A DNA stretch of 64,000 nt from Inquilinus sp052113205 (GTDB lineage Bacteria > Pseudomonadota > Alphaproteobacteria > DSM-16000 > Inquilinaceae): contig NZ_JBFRCU010000035.1 in NCBI RefSeq assembly GCF_052113205.1, positions 3,274-67,273 of the forward strand, read 5' to 3'. Shown piece after piece: positions 1 through 8,881 of this stretch; within the stretch, counting starts at the first letter, position 1, and each line of letters starts with the position of its first letter. The notes beneath the pieces are model-generated. The model saw only the letters and a list, made by a program, of their open reading frames with translations, was not told where the DNA came from and did no database searches. The position numbers and the translations under genes were made by a program.

Positions 1-732
1 CAGGAGAGCGGCCTGCGGGTGCGGCGCAGCTTCCTCGGCGCCCATGCGGTGCCGCCGGAGGATCGCGGCCAGCCCGACCGCTATCTCGACCGCGTGGTCG
101 ACGAGATGCTGCCGGCGATCGCCCGCGACGGCCTTGCCGACGCGGTGGACGCTTTCGGCGAAAAGATCGCCTTCTCGCCGGCTCAGGTCGAGCGCGTGTT
201 CCGCGCCGCGCGGAACCGGGGCCTGCCGGTCAAGCTGCATGCCGACCAGCTGTCCGACCAGGACGGCGCCGCGCTGGCCGCACGGTTCGGGGCGCTGTCG
301 GCCGACCATCTCGAATACACCAGCGAATCGGGGGCGAAGGAGATGGGCCGCGCCGGCACCGTCGCGGTGCTGCTGCCCGGCGCCTTCTACTTCCTGCGCG
401 AGACCCAGCTGCCGCCGGTGGGGGCGTTCCGGCGGCACGGCGTGCCGATGGCGCTGGCCACCGACAACAACCCCGGCACCTCGCCGGCGACCTCGCTGCT
501 CATGATGCTGAACATGGGCTGCACCCTGTTCCGCCTGACGCCGGAGGAGGCGCTGGCCGGCGTCACCCGCAACGCCGCGCGGGCGCTGGGCCTGGCCGAG
601 GAATGCGGCCGGCTGGTCCCCGGGCTCGCGGCCGACCTGGTGTTCTGGGACGTGGCCGACCCGGCCGAGCTGTCCTACCGCATCGCCTACAATCCGTGCC
701 GCGCCGTGATTCGCGCCGGAATGCCGGTCTGA
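1..732 (+). CDS. hutI: imidazolonepropionase, C-terminal part (5' end outside window)
   Basis: This is the last 243 codons of imidazolonepropionase, which hydrolyses 4-imidazolone-5-propanoate to N-formimino-glutamate in histidine degradation. The reading frame is open from base 1, so the N-terminal third lies upstream of the window. Visible family features are KLHADQLSD (a conserved His in the amidohydrolase barrel), SADHLEY (the next metal or substrate His) and ATDNNPGTSP (the conserved catalytic Asp region). The C-terminus ends in the usual beta-sandwich stretch (GLAADLVFWD). The next gene is unrelated in function, so this is probably the 3' end of a hut operon lying to the left. Confidence 0.93.
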   Translation, partial: QESGLRVRRSFLGAHAVPPEDRGQPDRYLDRVVDEMLPAIARDGLADAVDAFGEKIAFSPAQVERVFRAARNRGLPVKLHADQLSDQDGAALAARFGALSADHLEYTSESGAKEMGRAGTVAVLLPGAFYFLRETQLPPVGAFRRHGVPMALATDNNPGTSPATSLLMMLNMGCTLFRLTPEEALAGVTRNAARALGLAEECGRLVPGLAADLVFWDVADPAELSYRIAYNPCRAVIRAGMPV

Positions 733-808
733 TACGCCGGTATTCCGCCGAATCGGCGCGGTGTGCTAGAAGCATTGCATCGATTGGCGGGGGAAGCCGG
801 TTGCGTTG

Positions 809-1363
809 GTGAGGGGATTGGGTCGGATCGCGGCAATCGCGACGCTGCTGCTCGGCTTGCCGGCCGGGCCGGCGCGGGCGCAGGACAGCTGCACGCCTTA
901 CATCCTGGCGATGGAGGGGGCCTTCGGCATTCCCCGCGGCATGTTGCTGGCGATCGCGCAGACCGAATCGGGCGGCAAGGGCGATCCTTACCCCTGGGCT
1001 TTGAATGTCGGCGGCACCTCGCTGTTCCCGAACAGCCTGGCCGCCATGAAGGCGGCGATCGAGGACAACGGCGGCGGCGAAAGCCCTAATATCGACGTCG
1101 GCTGTATGCAGATCTCGCTTCGTTACCACAAGCAGACCTTGCCGGACTACACTCTGATCTTCGAGCCAGAATACAATGTGATCTATGGCGCGTATTTCCT
1201 GCGGCGATTGTTCAACCGTTACGGCAATTGGCTGCAGGCGATTGCGCATTATCATTCGAGCGATCCGGATCGGCAGTTCGCCTATGCCTGCCGGGTGCTG
1301 GAACGGCTGAAGAAAATCCGCGGCCAGGGGGGCGGTCCGATTGAAGCCTGCGTGTCAGGTTGA
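809..1363 (+). CDS. secreted lytic transglycosylase (SLT domain)
   Basis: A 184-residue exported protein. It has a signal peptide ending in ARAQ at about residue 25, then a compact SLT/goose-lysozyme fold. AIAQTESGG carries the expected catalytic Glu near residue 53, and VGCMQIS and IAHYHSSD match the family's conserved GxMQI and AYNxG-like positions. It would cleave the glycan strands of peptidoglycan in the periplasm. Its size is like VirB1/IagB-type specialised transglycosylases that open the wall for an envelope machine. The gene just downstream encodes a polysaccharide export protein, so a role in building that channel is possible but not shown. Start is uncertain: GTG here, or TTG three bases upstream; a GGGGGAAG purine run precedes both. 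Confidence 0.85.
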   Translation: MRGLGRIAAIATLLLGLPAGPARAQDSCTPYILAMEGAFGIPRGMLLAIAQTESGGKGDPYPWALNVGGTSLFPNSLAAMKAAIEDNGGGESPNIDVGCMQISLRYHKQTLPDYTLIFEPEYNVIYGAYFLRRLFNRYGNWLQAIAHYHSSDPDRQFAYACRVLERLKKIRGQGGGPIEACVSG

Positions 1364-1487
1364 GGGGCCAACGAATTGATTCGGGTTTTCTTTCCCGGCC
1401 AGATCGTTCAGAAGATGGAACATTGGGGGCGTTGGCTCGATCAGCGCTGCGATCGGCCATTTGAGAAGATGTCAGAAGCGGGGGACC

Positions 1488-4277
1488 ATGAAGCCTGTGC
1501 ACAGTGACCGTCGCCGGGACCGAGAGGGCGAGGCGCGTCGACTCGGATGGACCCTTCGCTACGGCATCNGTCCGGCCCTCCTGGCCTGCGGCGTGCTGAT
1601 CCTCACCCCGATCGCCGGCCAGGCCCAGATGAACGCGCTGGTCGACCAGCTGCAGCAGCTCGGCATCAGCCCGTCGCAGTTGCAGCAGCAGGGCATCCAG
1701 CCGGACGGCATCACCATCCCCAGCGGGCCGCGCGTCCCGACGACGACCCCGGCGCAGGTCACCGAGCCGTCGGTGCTCTCGCCGGGCCTGCCGTCATCGA
1801 CCATTTCCGCCGCGCCCGTCTCGCGCATCGAGGCCGACTACCAGCGGCGGCTGGCCGGCGACATCAGCCAGTTCGGCTATGACGTCTTCGGCGGCGGCGC
1901 CGTCGCCAGCCAGGTGGTCAGCGGCGCCGTCAGCGAGAACTACGTCGTCGGCATCGGCGACCAGATCGTGGTCACCCTGCGCGGCCAGGTGAATCAGGGC
2001 ATCAGCGCGACGGTCGACCGCGAGGGCCGGCTGATCCTGCAGGATCTGCCGCCGGTCCCGGCGGCCGGCCGCTCCTTCGGCGATCTGCGCCGCGAGATCG
2101 AGACCAGGGTCCGGGAAAACTACGTCAGCACCGAGGCCTATGTGTCGCTCGGCGATGTGCGGGCGATCTCGGTGACCCTTACCGGCGAGGTGGTCAAGCC
2201 CGGCACTCAGACCCTGACCAGCTTCTCGACGCTGGTCGACGCCCTGACCGCCGGCGGCGGGATCAAGAAGACCGGCTCGCTGCGCACGGTCGCGCTGATC
2301 CGGCAGGGCCAGACCAAGGTCATCGACCTCTACGGCTTCCTGATGGGCTACAGCAACGAGGCCGACCTCCTGCTGCAGGACGGCGACCGGATCTCGGTGC
2401 CGACGATCGGACGCACCGTCGGGGTCGGCGGCGACGTGGTCCGGCCGGGCATCTTCGAGATGCCGCCCGACGCCGTCGGACCGCTCAGTGTCGCCGAGAT
2501 GCTGGACTATGCCGGCGGGCCGATCCGCCCCTCCGGCAACCGGTTCAACCTGCTGCGGCTCGACCGCAACGGCCAGGACCAGGTCCAGAACCTGTCGGGG
2601 CAGACGGCGGTGCCGGTGCAGACCGGCGACATCATCCAGATCACCCTGTCGCAGGATTTGCGCGTCGGCAGCGTTTCGGTCACCGGCAACGTCACCGTTG
2701 CCGGCGTCCGGCCGCTTAGCAGCGCGCCGACGCTCCGCGCCTTGCTGTCCGATCCGCCGATCCTGGCGGATGACGTCTACCTGCCCTTCGGCGTGATTCA
2801 GACCACCGATCCGGCCACGCGGATCCGCAAATTCGTGCCGGTCAATCTGAGCGTGGCGCTGCGCGGCGGCGGCAACATCCGCCTGCGCGACCGCGACAAG
2901 CTGATCGTGCTGTCACGCGAGGACATCCGCTATCTCGGCGGGGACGACGTCCAGATGATGCTGGCCGGACGCCAGCCGGGCCAGGCTCGATCGGCGGCGG
3001 CGGACGCGTCCCAGAACGTCCAGGCCCAGAACCAGACGCTGACCTCCGCGCTGCCCGCGGCGGTTGCGGTCAGCGGCAGCTGCCTCGGCCTGCGGTCGCT
3101 GGCGGAGGCGGTGCGCAACGATTCGACCGGCCGTTTCCGCAACGCGCGGCAGACCTTCCAGAATGTTGAGGGGGCCGGTTCCCTGCAGGTCAACCGTGCC
3201 TGCCCGCAAATTTTTGACGACTATCCGGACCTGCTGCCCTTCGTGATCGAGCATGTCGTCGCGCTCGAAGGCCAGGTGCGGGTGCCGGGCAGCTACCCGA
3301 TCATCCCGGGCACCACGCTCGCCACCGTGCTCGACATCGCCGGCGGCACGACGATCGAGGCCGACCGCCGCGCCATCGAGGTCGGCTACTTCTCCACCCT
3401 GTCGCCAGCCAACGTCAGCGGCTCCTGGCGCTCGGTGCAGAGCCTCGGCGCCACCACCGCGTCGATCAAGCTGAACCCCGGCGACAGCGTCCGTATCCCG
3501 CAGAGCCCGCAGCTGCGCGAGGACGGGTCGGTCACCCTGGCCGGCGAGTTCACCCATCCCGGTCGCTACGTGATCCGCCGCGGCGAGACCCTGCTGCAGC
3601 TGATCCAGCGGTCCGGCGGCTACACCAACCAGGCCTTCACCTATGGCGCGGTGTTCACCCGCGAGGCCGTGCGGCAGCAGCAGCAGCAGGGCTATGAGCG
3701 CACCGCCCGTGAGATCCAGGCCGGGTTGCCGCAGCTCGTCCAGGAGGCCCAGGGCGACAGTGCCAACAAGAGCCCCGCCGCGGCCCTGCCGGCAATCCAG
3801 AGCCTGATCGCCGAGCTGAAGAGCATCCCGGCCGCGGGCCGCGTGGTGATCGAGGCCGATCCGACGGTGCTGGCGGCAAAGCCGGAGCTCGACTTCACCC
3901 TGGATGCGGGTGACCAGCTGTTCGTGCCGAAGCGGCCGCTGTTCGTCACCGTCTCGGGCGAGGTGCTCAACCCGGGCACGGTCCAGTATGACGGCAAGCT
4001 GACCGCCGATGATTATGTCGAGTTCGCCGGCGGCATGACCGAGGTGGCGGATACCGGCCGCGCCTTCGTCATCATGCCGAACGGCCAGGCGCAGCCGCTC
4101 GATCTGTCGTCCTGGAGCTACAGCTCGGTCCGGGTGCCGCCGGGGTCGGTCATCATCGTGCCGCGCGACCTGACGCCGTTCGACCTGTACCGGCTGGTGC
4201 GGGATGTCGGATCGATCGTGCAGAGCCTGGCGATCTCCGCCGCCTCGCTGGTGATCATCGGCAACAACAAGAACTGA
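1488..4277 (+). CDS. polysaccharide export protein with multiple SLBB domains
   Basis: A 929-residue exported protein of the Wza/OtnA-like outer-membrane polysaccharide export family. A signal sequence ends near residue 46 (GQAQ). A Poly_export domain begins near residue 150 (VVGIGDQIVVTLRG). It is followed by several SLBB-type beta-grasp units, recognisable by repeats such as LTGEVVKPGTQTL, VGGDVVRPGIFEM, LEGQVRVPGSYPI, LAGEFTHPGRYVI and VSGEVLNPGTVQY. The protein is much longer than Wza (about 380 residues), as in large multi-SLBB versions. The ATG at 1488 has a GCGGGGGA ribosome site and is preferred over an upstream in-frame start. No polysaccharide synthesis genes are adjacent. Base 1569 is an N (one unknown residue in the signal region). 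Confidence 0.9.
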   Translation: MKPVHSDRRRDREGEARRLGWTLRYGIXPALLACGVLILTPIAGQAQMNALVDQLQQLGISPSQLQQQGIQPDGITIPSGPRVPTTTPAQVTEPSVLSPGLPSSTISAAPVSRIEADYQRRLAGDISQFGYDVFGGGAVASQVVSGAVSENYVVGIGDQIVVTLRGQVNQGISATVDREGRLILQDLPPVPAAGRSFGDLRREIETRVRENYVSTEAYVSLGDVRAISVTLTGEVVKPGTQTLTSFSTLVDALTAGGGIKKTGSLRTVALIRQGQTKVIDLYGFLMGYSNEADLLLQDGDRISVPTIGRTVGVGGDVVRPGIFEMPPDAVGPLSVAEMLDYAGGPIRPSGNRFNLLRLDRNGQDQVQNLSGQTAVPVQTGDIIQITLSQDLRVGSVSVTGNVTVAGVRPLSSAPTLRALLSDPPILADDVYLPFGVIQTTDPATRIRKFVPVNLSVALRGGGNIRLRDRDKLIVLSREDIRYLGGDDVQMMLAGRQPGQARSAAADASQNVQAQNQTLTSALPAAVAVSGSCLGLRSLAEAVRNDSTGRFRNARQTFQNVEGAGSLQVNRACPQIFDDYPDLLPFVIEHVVALEGQVRVPGSYPIIPGTTLATVLDIAGGTTIEADRRAIEVGYFSTLSPANVSGSWRSVQSLGATTASIKLNPGDSVRIPQSPQLREDGSVTLAGEFTHPGRYVIRRGETLLQLIQRSGGYTNQAFTYGAVFTREAVRQQQQQGYERTAREIQAGLPQLVQEAQGDSANKSPAAALPAIQSLIAELKSIPAAGRVVIEADPTVLAAKPELDFTLDAGDQLFVPKRPLFVTVSGEVLNPGTVQYDGKLTADDYVEFAGGMTEVADTGRAFVIMPNGQAQPLDLSSWSYSSVRVPPGSVIIVPRDLTPFDLYRLVRDVGSIVQSLAISAASLVIIGNNKN

Positions 4278-4297
4278 CGCTGGCTGGGTCACAAAGG

Positions 4298-4326
4298 GGG
4301 CGGTGCCGCCGGCACCGCCCTTTTTT
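4298..4326 (+). terminator. rho-independent terminator after the SLBB export gene
   Basis: A perfect 10-bp stem, GGGCGGTGCC (4298-4307) against GGCACCGCCC (4311-4320), with a 3-base loop, followed directly by six T residues. It lies 20 bases after the stop codon of the export protein gene and separates it from the malonate genes. Confidence 0.92.
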
Positions 4327-4419
4327 GTAGCCGGATTGCCGGCATGCGCGGGGCGAGATTGTGCCGTGGGCGTGACGCGCTAACCTGACCGGGTCAGGCG
4401 GAAGCGGAACGGGCGTCGC

Positions 4420-5733
4420 ATGCAAATCACCGACCTCATCAACTCGATCGCCGATCGTGGCCTCGAGCTCTTCGCCTTCGGCCGCGGCCGGGCTTTGCCG
4501 CAGGATCTGGGCGGCATCTGCCATGCGCTGTTGTCTGAACGAGGAGAAGCCTCCGGCATCGCCCTGGCGCGCGAGCTGGTAGCCCTCTATCGCGGCCTGG
4601 ACGCGGCCGGGCGCGAGGCGTTCTTCACCCTGCTGGCGCGCGAGTTTGGCCCCGACCACGCGGCGGTCGCCGCCGCCGCCCGGGCCTTCGTCGCCGAGCC
4701 CAGCGCGGCCGGGGCGCTGGCGCTGGCCGAGGCGGCTGAGCCGCCGCGGCGGGAGCTGCTGCGCCGCATCAACATGCTGCCCGAGGGCACCGAGTTCGTG
4801 ATCGGGCTGCGGGCCGACGCGCTCGACCTCGCGGATGAGAAGCCGGAGCTGCAGATCGTGGACGCCGACCTCAAGCATGTGCTGACCGACTGGTTCTCCG
4901 GCGGCTTCCTGGAACTGCGCCGGATCACCTGGGAGACGCCGGCGATCATCCTGGAGAAGCTGATCCAGTATGAGGCAGTGCACGCCATCCCGGGCTGGGA
5001 GTTCCTGCGCCGGCGCCTGGCCGAGGATCGGCGCTGCTACGCCTTCTTCCATCCGGCTTTGCCGAACGAGCCGGTGATTTTCGTCCAGGTGGCGCTGGTG
5101 CGCGGGCTGTCCGGCGAGATTGCGCCGCTACTCGACCCCGGGGCGCCGGTCGGCGATCCCGCTGCGGCCGACACCGCGATCTTCTATTCGATCACCAACA
5201 CGCTGAAGGGGCTGCGCGGCATCTCCTTCGGCAGCTTCCTGCTGAAGCAGGTGGTGGCCGACCTGCAGCAGACCCTTCCAAACCTCGCCACCTTCTCGAC
5301 CCTGTCGCCGATTCCCGGTTTCCGGCGCTGGCTGGAGACAACGGCGCCGGAGCACGAGCATCCGGCGGTGCAGGCGGCGGCCGAGGATCTGGTGCAGGTG
5401 CTGGAGGCGGGCGGGATCGAAGCGGCCGGCGCGGAAAAGATCCCGAAGGCGGCGCTGCTCGGCCTCTGCGCCCGCTATCTCGCCGCCGAGCTGCGGCCGA
5501 ACGGGCGGCCGGTCGATCCGGTGGCGCGGTTCCATCTCGGCAACGGCGCCCGGCTGGAGCGGCTGAACTGGGCCGGCGACACTTCGCCGAAGGGGCTGGA
5601 GCAGGGCTGGGGACTTCTGGTCAATTACCTCTATGATCCGGCCGAGCTGGAGCGGAACCACGAGGCCTTCGTCAATGCCGGCAAGGTGGCGACGAGCCGC
5701 GCGGTGGCGCGCCAGCTGAAGCCCTATCTCTGA
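4420..5733 (+). CDS. matA: malonyl-CoA decarboxylase
   Basis: A 437-residue cytosolic enzyme that decarboxylates malonyl-CoA to acetyl-CoA. The N-terminal half is helical. The C-terminal catalytic half shows hallmarks of the MCD family: FFHPALPNEPVIFVQVAL, FYSITNTLKGLRGISFGSFL and FSTLSPIPGFRRWL (the conserved Ser-Pro-Ile-Pro-Gly-Phe motif). The C-terminal VNYLYD and RNHEAF segments include the family's conserved catalytic residues. It sits 13 bases before a malonyl-CoA synthetase gene, the classical matA-matB arrangement that converts malonate to acetyl-CoA. No malonate transporter (matC or dct type) or matR regulator is visible next to it. Confidence 0.93.
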   Translation: MQITDLINSIADRGLELFAFGRGRALPQDLGGICHALLSERGEASGIALARELVALYRGLDAAGREAFFTLLAREFGPDHAAVAAAARAFVAEPSAAGALALAEAAEPPRRELLRRINMLPEGTEFVIGLRADALDLADEKPELQIVDADLKHVLTDWFSGGFLELRRITWETPAIILEKLIQYEAVHAIPGWEFLRRRLAEDRRCYAFFHPALPNEPVIFVQVALVRGLSGEIAPLLDPGAPVGDPAAADTAIFYSITNTLKGLRGISFGSFLLKQVVADLQQTLPNLATFSTLSPIPGFRRWLETTAPEHEHPAVQAAAEDLVQVLEAGGIEAAGAEKIPKAALLGLCARYLAAELRPNGRPVDPVARFHLGNGARLERLNWAGDTSPKGLEQGWGLLVNYLYDPAELERNHEAFVNAGKVATSRAVARQLKPYL

Positions 5734-5746
5734 CCCGCCGAGCCGA

Positions 5747-7267
5747 ATGACCAATCTCTACCACGCCCTGTCCGCCCGTTTCCCCGCCGACCGGTCCAAG
5801 CCGGCGCTCGAGCTCGCCGACGGACGCCGGATCTCTTATGCCGGGCTGGAGGCGGCCAGCGCCCGTTACGCCAACCTGCTGCGGCGGCTGGGCGTGGCGC
5901 CGGGCGACCGGGTGATTGTGCAGATCGACAAGTCGCCGGAAGTGGTGTCGCTCTATCTCGGCTGCCTGCGCGCCGGTGCCGTCTACCTGCCGCTCAACAC
6001 CGCCTACACCAAGGGCGAAGTCGCTTATTTCGCCGGCGACGCCGAGCCGGCGATGGCGGTGTGCCAGCCGGCGCGGCTGGCCGAGATCGAGGCGGTGGCC
6101 AAGCCGGCCGGCGCCAACGCGGTGCTGACGCTAGGGCCAGCCGGGGAGGGGACCCTGGCCGAGGCCGCGGCGGCAGAGGCGGACAGCTTCGAGACGCTGC
6201 CGCGCGGGCCGGACGACCTGGCCGCGATCCTCTACACCTCCGGCACCACCGGCCGGTCGAAGGGGGCGATGCTCAGCCACGACAACCTGTTGTCGAACGC
6301 CCTGACGCTGCATGATTACTGGGGCTTCCGGCCGGAGGACGTGCTGCTGCACGCCCTGCCGATCTTCCACACCCACGGCTTGTTCGTCGCCACCAACTGC
6401 GCCCTGCTGGCCGGGGCGACCATGCTGTTCCTGCCGAAATTCGACGGCGCCGAGGTGCTGCGCCTGCTGCCCAGGGCCAGCGTGATGATGGGCGTGCCGA
6501 CCTTCTATACGCGGCTCCTGGAGCAGCCCGGCCTCACGCCCGAGACGTGCGCTCACATGCGGCTGTTCATCTCCGGCTCGGCGCCGCTGCTGGCCGACAC
6601 CTTCGACCACTTCCGGCAGCGCACCGGCCACACCATCCTCGAACGCTACGGCATGACCGAGACCAACATGAACACCTCGAACCCGCTCGACGGCGAGCGG
6701 CGGGCAGGGACTGTCGGCTTCCCGTTGCCCGGCGTGTCGCTGCGGGTCGTGGACGACGATGCGAAGCCGCTGCCGCAGGGCGAGATCGGCGTGATCGAGG
6801 TCAAGGGCCCGAACGTGTTCAAGGGTTATTGGCGGATGCCGGACAAGACCGCGGCCGAGTTCCGGGCCGACGGCTTCTTCATCACCGGCGATGTCGGAGT
6901 GGTGGACGACCGCGGCTATGTCTCGATCGTCGGCCGGGCCAAGGACCTGATCATCACGGGCGGCTTCAATGTCTATCCCAAGGAGGTCGAAAGCCTGATC
7001 GACGCCATCCCCGGCGTCGAGGAATCGGCGGTGATCGGCCTGCCGCATCCGGATTTCGGCGAGGCGGTGGCGGCGGTGGTGAAGATGCGGGCAGGTGCCG
7101 TGCCGCTCGATCCTGCCGCGGTCCAGGCGGCGCTGCAGGACCATCTGGCCCGGTTCAAGCAGCCCAAGGCGGTGTTCGTGGTGGCCGAGATCCCGCGCAA
7201 CGCCATGGGCAAGGTGCAGAAGGCGGCCCTGCGCGAGCAGTATAAGGCGACCTTCGAGCCAGCGTGA
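5747..7267 (+). CDS. matB: malonyl-CoA synthetase (AMP-forming)
   Basis: A 506-residue acyl-CoA synthetase of the ANL superfamily that activates malonate with ATP and CoA. Visible motifs are the P-loop-like YTSGTTGRSKGAMLSHDN, the A5 motif ERYGMTETNMNTSNP, the A7 motif FFITGDVGVVDDRGYVSIVGRAKDLI (split by the family's Asp) and the catalytic A10 lysine near the C-terminus (PRNAMGKVQK). The MTETNMNTSNP form and its pairing with malonyl-CoA decarboxylase point to malonate rather than a fatty acid as substrate. It probably shares a transcript with matA. Its stop codon lies one base from the 3' end of a convergent minus-strand gene. Confidence 0.93.
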   Translation: MTNLYHALSARFPADRSKPALELADGRRISYAGLEAASARYANLLRRLGVAPGDRVIVQIDKSPEVVSLYLGCLRAGAVYLPLNTAYTKGEVAYFAGDAEPAMAVCQPARLAEIEAVAKPAGANAVLTLGPAGEGTLAEAAAAEADSFETLPRGPDDLAAILYTSGTTGRSKGAMLSHDNLLSNALTLHDYWGFRPEDVLLHALPIFHTHGLFVATNCALLAGATMLFLPKFDGAEVLRLLPRASVMMGVPTFYTRLLEQPGLTPETCAHMRLFISGSAPLLADTFDHFRQRTGHTILERYGMTETNMNTSNPLDGERRAGTVGFPLPGVSLRVVDDDAKPLPQGEIGVIEVKGPNVFKGYWRMPDKTAAEFRADGFFITGDVGVVDDRGYVSIVGRAKDLIITGGFNVYPKEVESLIDAIPGVEESAVIGLPHPDFGEAVAAVVKMRAGAVPLDPAAVQAALQDHLARFKQPKAVFVVAEIPRNAMGKVQKAALREQYKATFEPA

Positions 7268-7268
7268 C

Positions 7269-7604
7269 CTAAAGCGGGTCGCGCTTCGGGTTGCTGAGCA
7301 GGCCCTCGCGCTGCGCCACGTGGTTGTGGCCGGCGGACTGCGCGATCGCGTCGTGGTCCGGCGCGGGCTCGATGCGGACCAGGTCGGGCTCGTGCCAGGG
7401 CGATCCGGTGTCCCGCAAGGGCGGCTTGCCGGGCGAGAAGCCTGTGGCCAGGAAGGTCGCATCGAGATAGCGGCGCGCATCCTCGGGGCTCTCCGCGAAG
7501 ACGACCATGTCCTTCACGAAATCGGCGCCGTTCTCCGGGTCGACGGCACGCCACCGCGGGTCTTGCCGGCGGGCGGGGTTGATCCGGACAGAATAGGCGC
7601 GCAT
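7269..7604 (-). CDS. hypothetical 111-residue protein
   Basis: A small soluble protein with no signal peptide and no recognised domain. It begins MRAYSVRINPARR after an AAGGAGG ribosome site nine bases upstream, so the start is well supported. The middle part (DFVKDMVVFAESPEDARRYLDATFLATGFSPG) looks like a small alpha/beta fold. The C-terminus is polar and His/Arg rich. It is the last of three minus-strand small genes (8344 to 7269) that probably form an operon. Its stop codon almost touches that of matB on the other strand. Confidence 0.7.
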   Translation of the reverse strand: MRAYSVRINPARRQDPRWRAVDPENGADFVKDMVVFAESPEDARRYLDATFLATGFSPGKPPLRDTGSPWHEPDLVRIEPAPDHDAIAQSAGHNHVAQREGLLSNPKRDPL

Positions 7605-7664
7605 GGGCTGGTGCCTCCTTGGTCGACACCCGGCCAACGCCGCCGCCGCGGTAGCGGTTCCGGA

Positions 7665-7999
7665 TCAGCGGCAGGCGGGCTCGCCGGCCTCGATGTGGAA
7701 GCGGCGCGGGCCCGGCATCGCCGGCTGGGCGCTGTCGGCGGGGTGTCGACGATGCGGATGTCGAGCGTGCAGGGGCCGGCCTGGATCCGGTAGAGATCCT
7801 CGCCCGGCCGCTCGATCCGGTCGATCGGAGCGTCGCGCAGCTTCTGAGCCAGATCGTTGCTGTCCAGGATCGCCTGGAGCTCCCGCAGCCGCTGCCAATA
7901 GGGCGGCAGCGCCGCTCGGGCCTCGGCCGCGGCGCCGAGAAGCAGCAGCGCTGCAGCGCCGGCGGCCGCAATGCGGTGGCTGGAAGGAGATGGGGCCAC
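7665..7999 (-). pseudogene. small secreted protein, broken by a -1 frameshift
   Basis: GTG start with a GAGGAGG ribosome site seven bases upstream. The product starts with a signal peptide (AAAGAAALLLLGAAAEARA) and continues ALPPYWQRLRELQAILDSND, then a segment ending PCTLDIRIVDTP. The frame is lost at the G run 7740-7743 (a CCCC run on the coding strand). One added C joins it to the downstream frame, giving AMPGPRRFHIEAGEPACR and a stop. The joined protein (about 111 residues) resembles small alphaproteobacterial periplasmic proteins of unknown function that end in a GPRxFxxxxGxxxCR pattern. The match is from memory of the family. It may be a real lesion or a sequencing error in a homopolymer. 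Confidence 0.6.
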
Positions 8000-8027
8000 G
8001 TCACGCCTCCTCGTCGCGGCCCCTGCG

Positions 8028-8344
8028 TCAGGCGCCGACATTCGGGATGAAGAAGCAGCGTATCGAATCGTCCGGCTTGCGGCAGAGCCAGTATTTGTCG
8101 TCTTCGCTGACTGGGCCTGGTCGGTCGGCACCAGCACTCCGGCTGGCCGGACCATATAGCCGTCGGGCCGAACCTGGACGTCGCGGGAAGGGTAGGCGGC
8201 GCAGTCGTTCGGTCCGCAGCAATGCTCATGCATGCCGGTCAGGTTCCGGTATTGGCCGTTTTGGATCCGCGCCGCCGGTCCATGGGCGGCCGCACTGCCG
8301 GTGGCGATGGCAAGCGCGGCCGCAAACGGGAAGAGGATGCGCAT
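8028..8344 (-). pseudogene. small secreted Cys-rich protein, broken by a -1 frameshift
   Basis: ATG start with an AGGAGG ribosome site. The product has a signal peptide (MRILFPFAAALAIATGSAAA), then a motif HEHCCGPNDC and the segment VRPDGYMVRPAGVLVPTD. The frame breaks near 8119-8122. Adding one C restores PGPVSEDDKYWLCRKPDD and SIRCFFIPNVGA followed by a stop. The restored protein, with Cys in the CC/DC pair and the WxC...RCFF end, matches a pattern of short exported alphaproteobacterial proteins of unknown role. It is the first gene of the three-gene minus-strand group and ends 28 bases before the next start. Both broken genes need only one extra C, so base-call error is a strong alternative. 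Confidence 0.6.
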
Positions 8345-8712
8345 CGGCGCGACCTCCTGCCAGGGTTGCGGACGACTGGGCGTCACGCCTGGTCGGTCGG
8401 CCCGTTGCGTCCGTCTGCAGCGGACCGTGCAGAACGAACAATGGAACTTACCTGCATCTTCGTTCCACCGGACCCTGGACCATTGAACCAAGGGACGGAG
8501 TCCGCTCCGCTCTGCCAGGGCGGTCGGTGGCGGCGACTCCGGCTCCGGCCGGAGCCTGAAGCCGCTGTTCCAGCCGGTTGCGAAGACCGCTCCAGCCCAG
8601 GCATTCCGTGGCGTTCGCTTTGATCTTGACTCTCCAGGGGCGTAGGCATACATGGCCGGTGACGCCGGACGAGCCCAGGCCTGCCCGGCGCCAATCGCAC
8701 AACGAGAGACAG
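8345..8712. other. intergenic stretch without a supported gene
   Basis: Open frames here have no convincing ribosome site, start or family signature on either strand. The stretch must contain the promoter of the minus-strand small-gene group that starts at 8344, but I cannot place it with confidence. Confidence 0.4.
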
Positions 8713-8829
8713 ATGGACGACCACCCTAGTCGTGGCGTCGCCAAGGCCGATCCGGCCGCGGTGACGTCGCCCGAACATCACTGGATCGCACTCGGCCTCG
8801 GCCGGGTGGATGGCGTGAGCCGGACCTAG
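8713..8829 (+). CDS. possible 38-residue small protein
   Basis: A short open frame beginning MDDHPSRGVAKADPAAVTSP, with an in-line purine-rich GAGAGACAG just upstream that could serve as a ribosome site. No domain is recognised. The gene ends 52 bases before the next plus-strand start. It could equally be chance coding in a high-GC spacer. Confidence 0.25.
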   Translation: MDDHPSRGVAKADPAAVTSPEHHWIALGLGRVDGVSRT

Positions 8830-8881
8830 GGTCGGAGCGCCGTTCGCCCCGCTTCCGCCGCGTGCGGGAACGGAGCGAACG

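Noticed and set aside
2913..4292. Long minus-strand open frame opposite the SLBB export gene
   Set aside because: It is a high-GC shadow frame: low complexity, rich in Arg, Ala, His and Gly, no ribosome site, no domain, fully overlapped by a clearly real gene.
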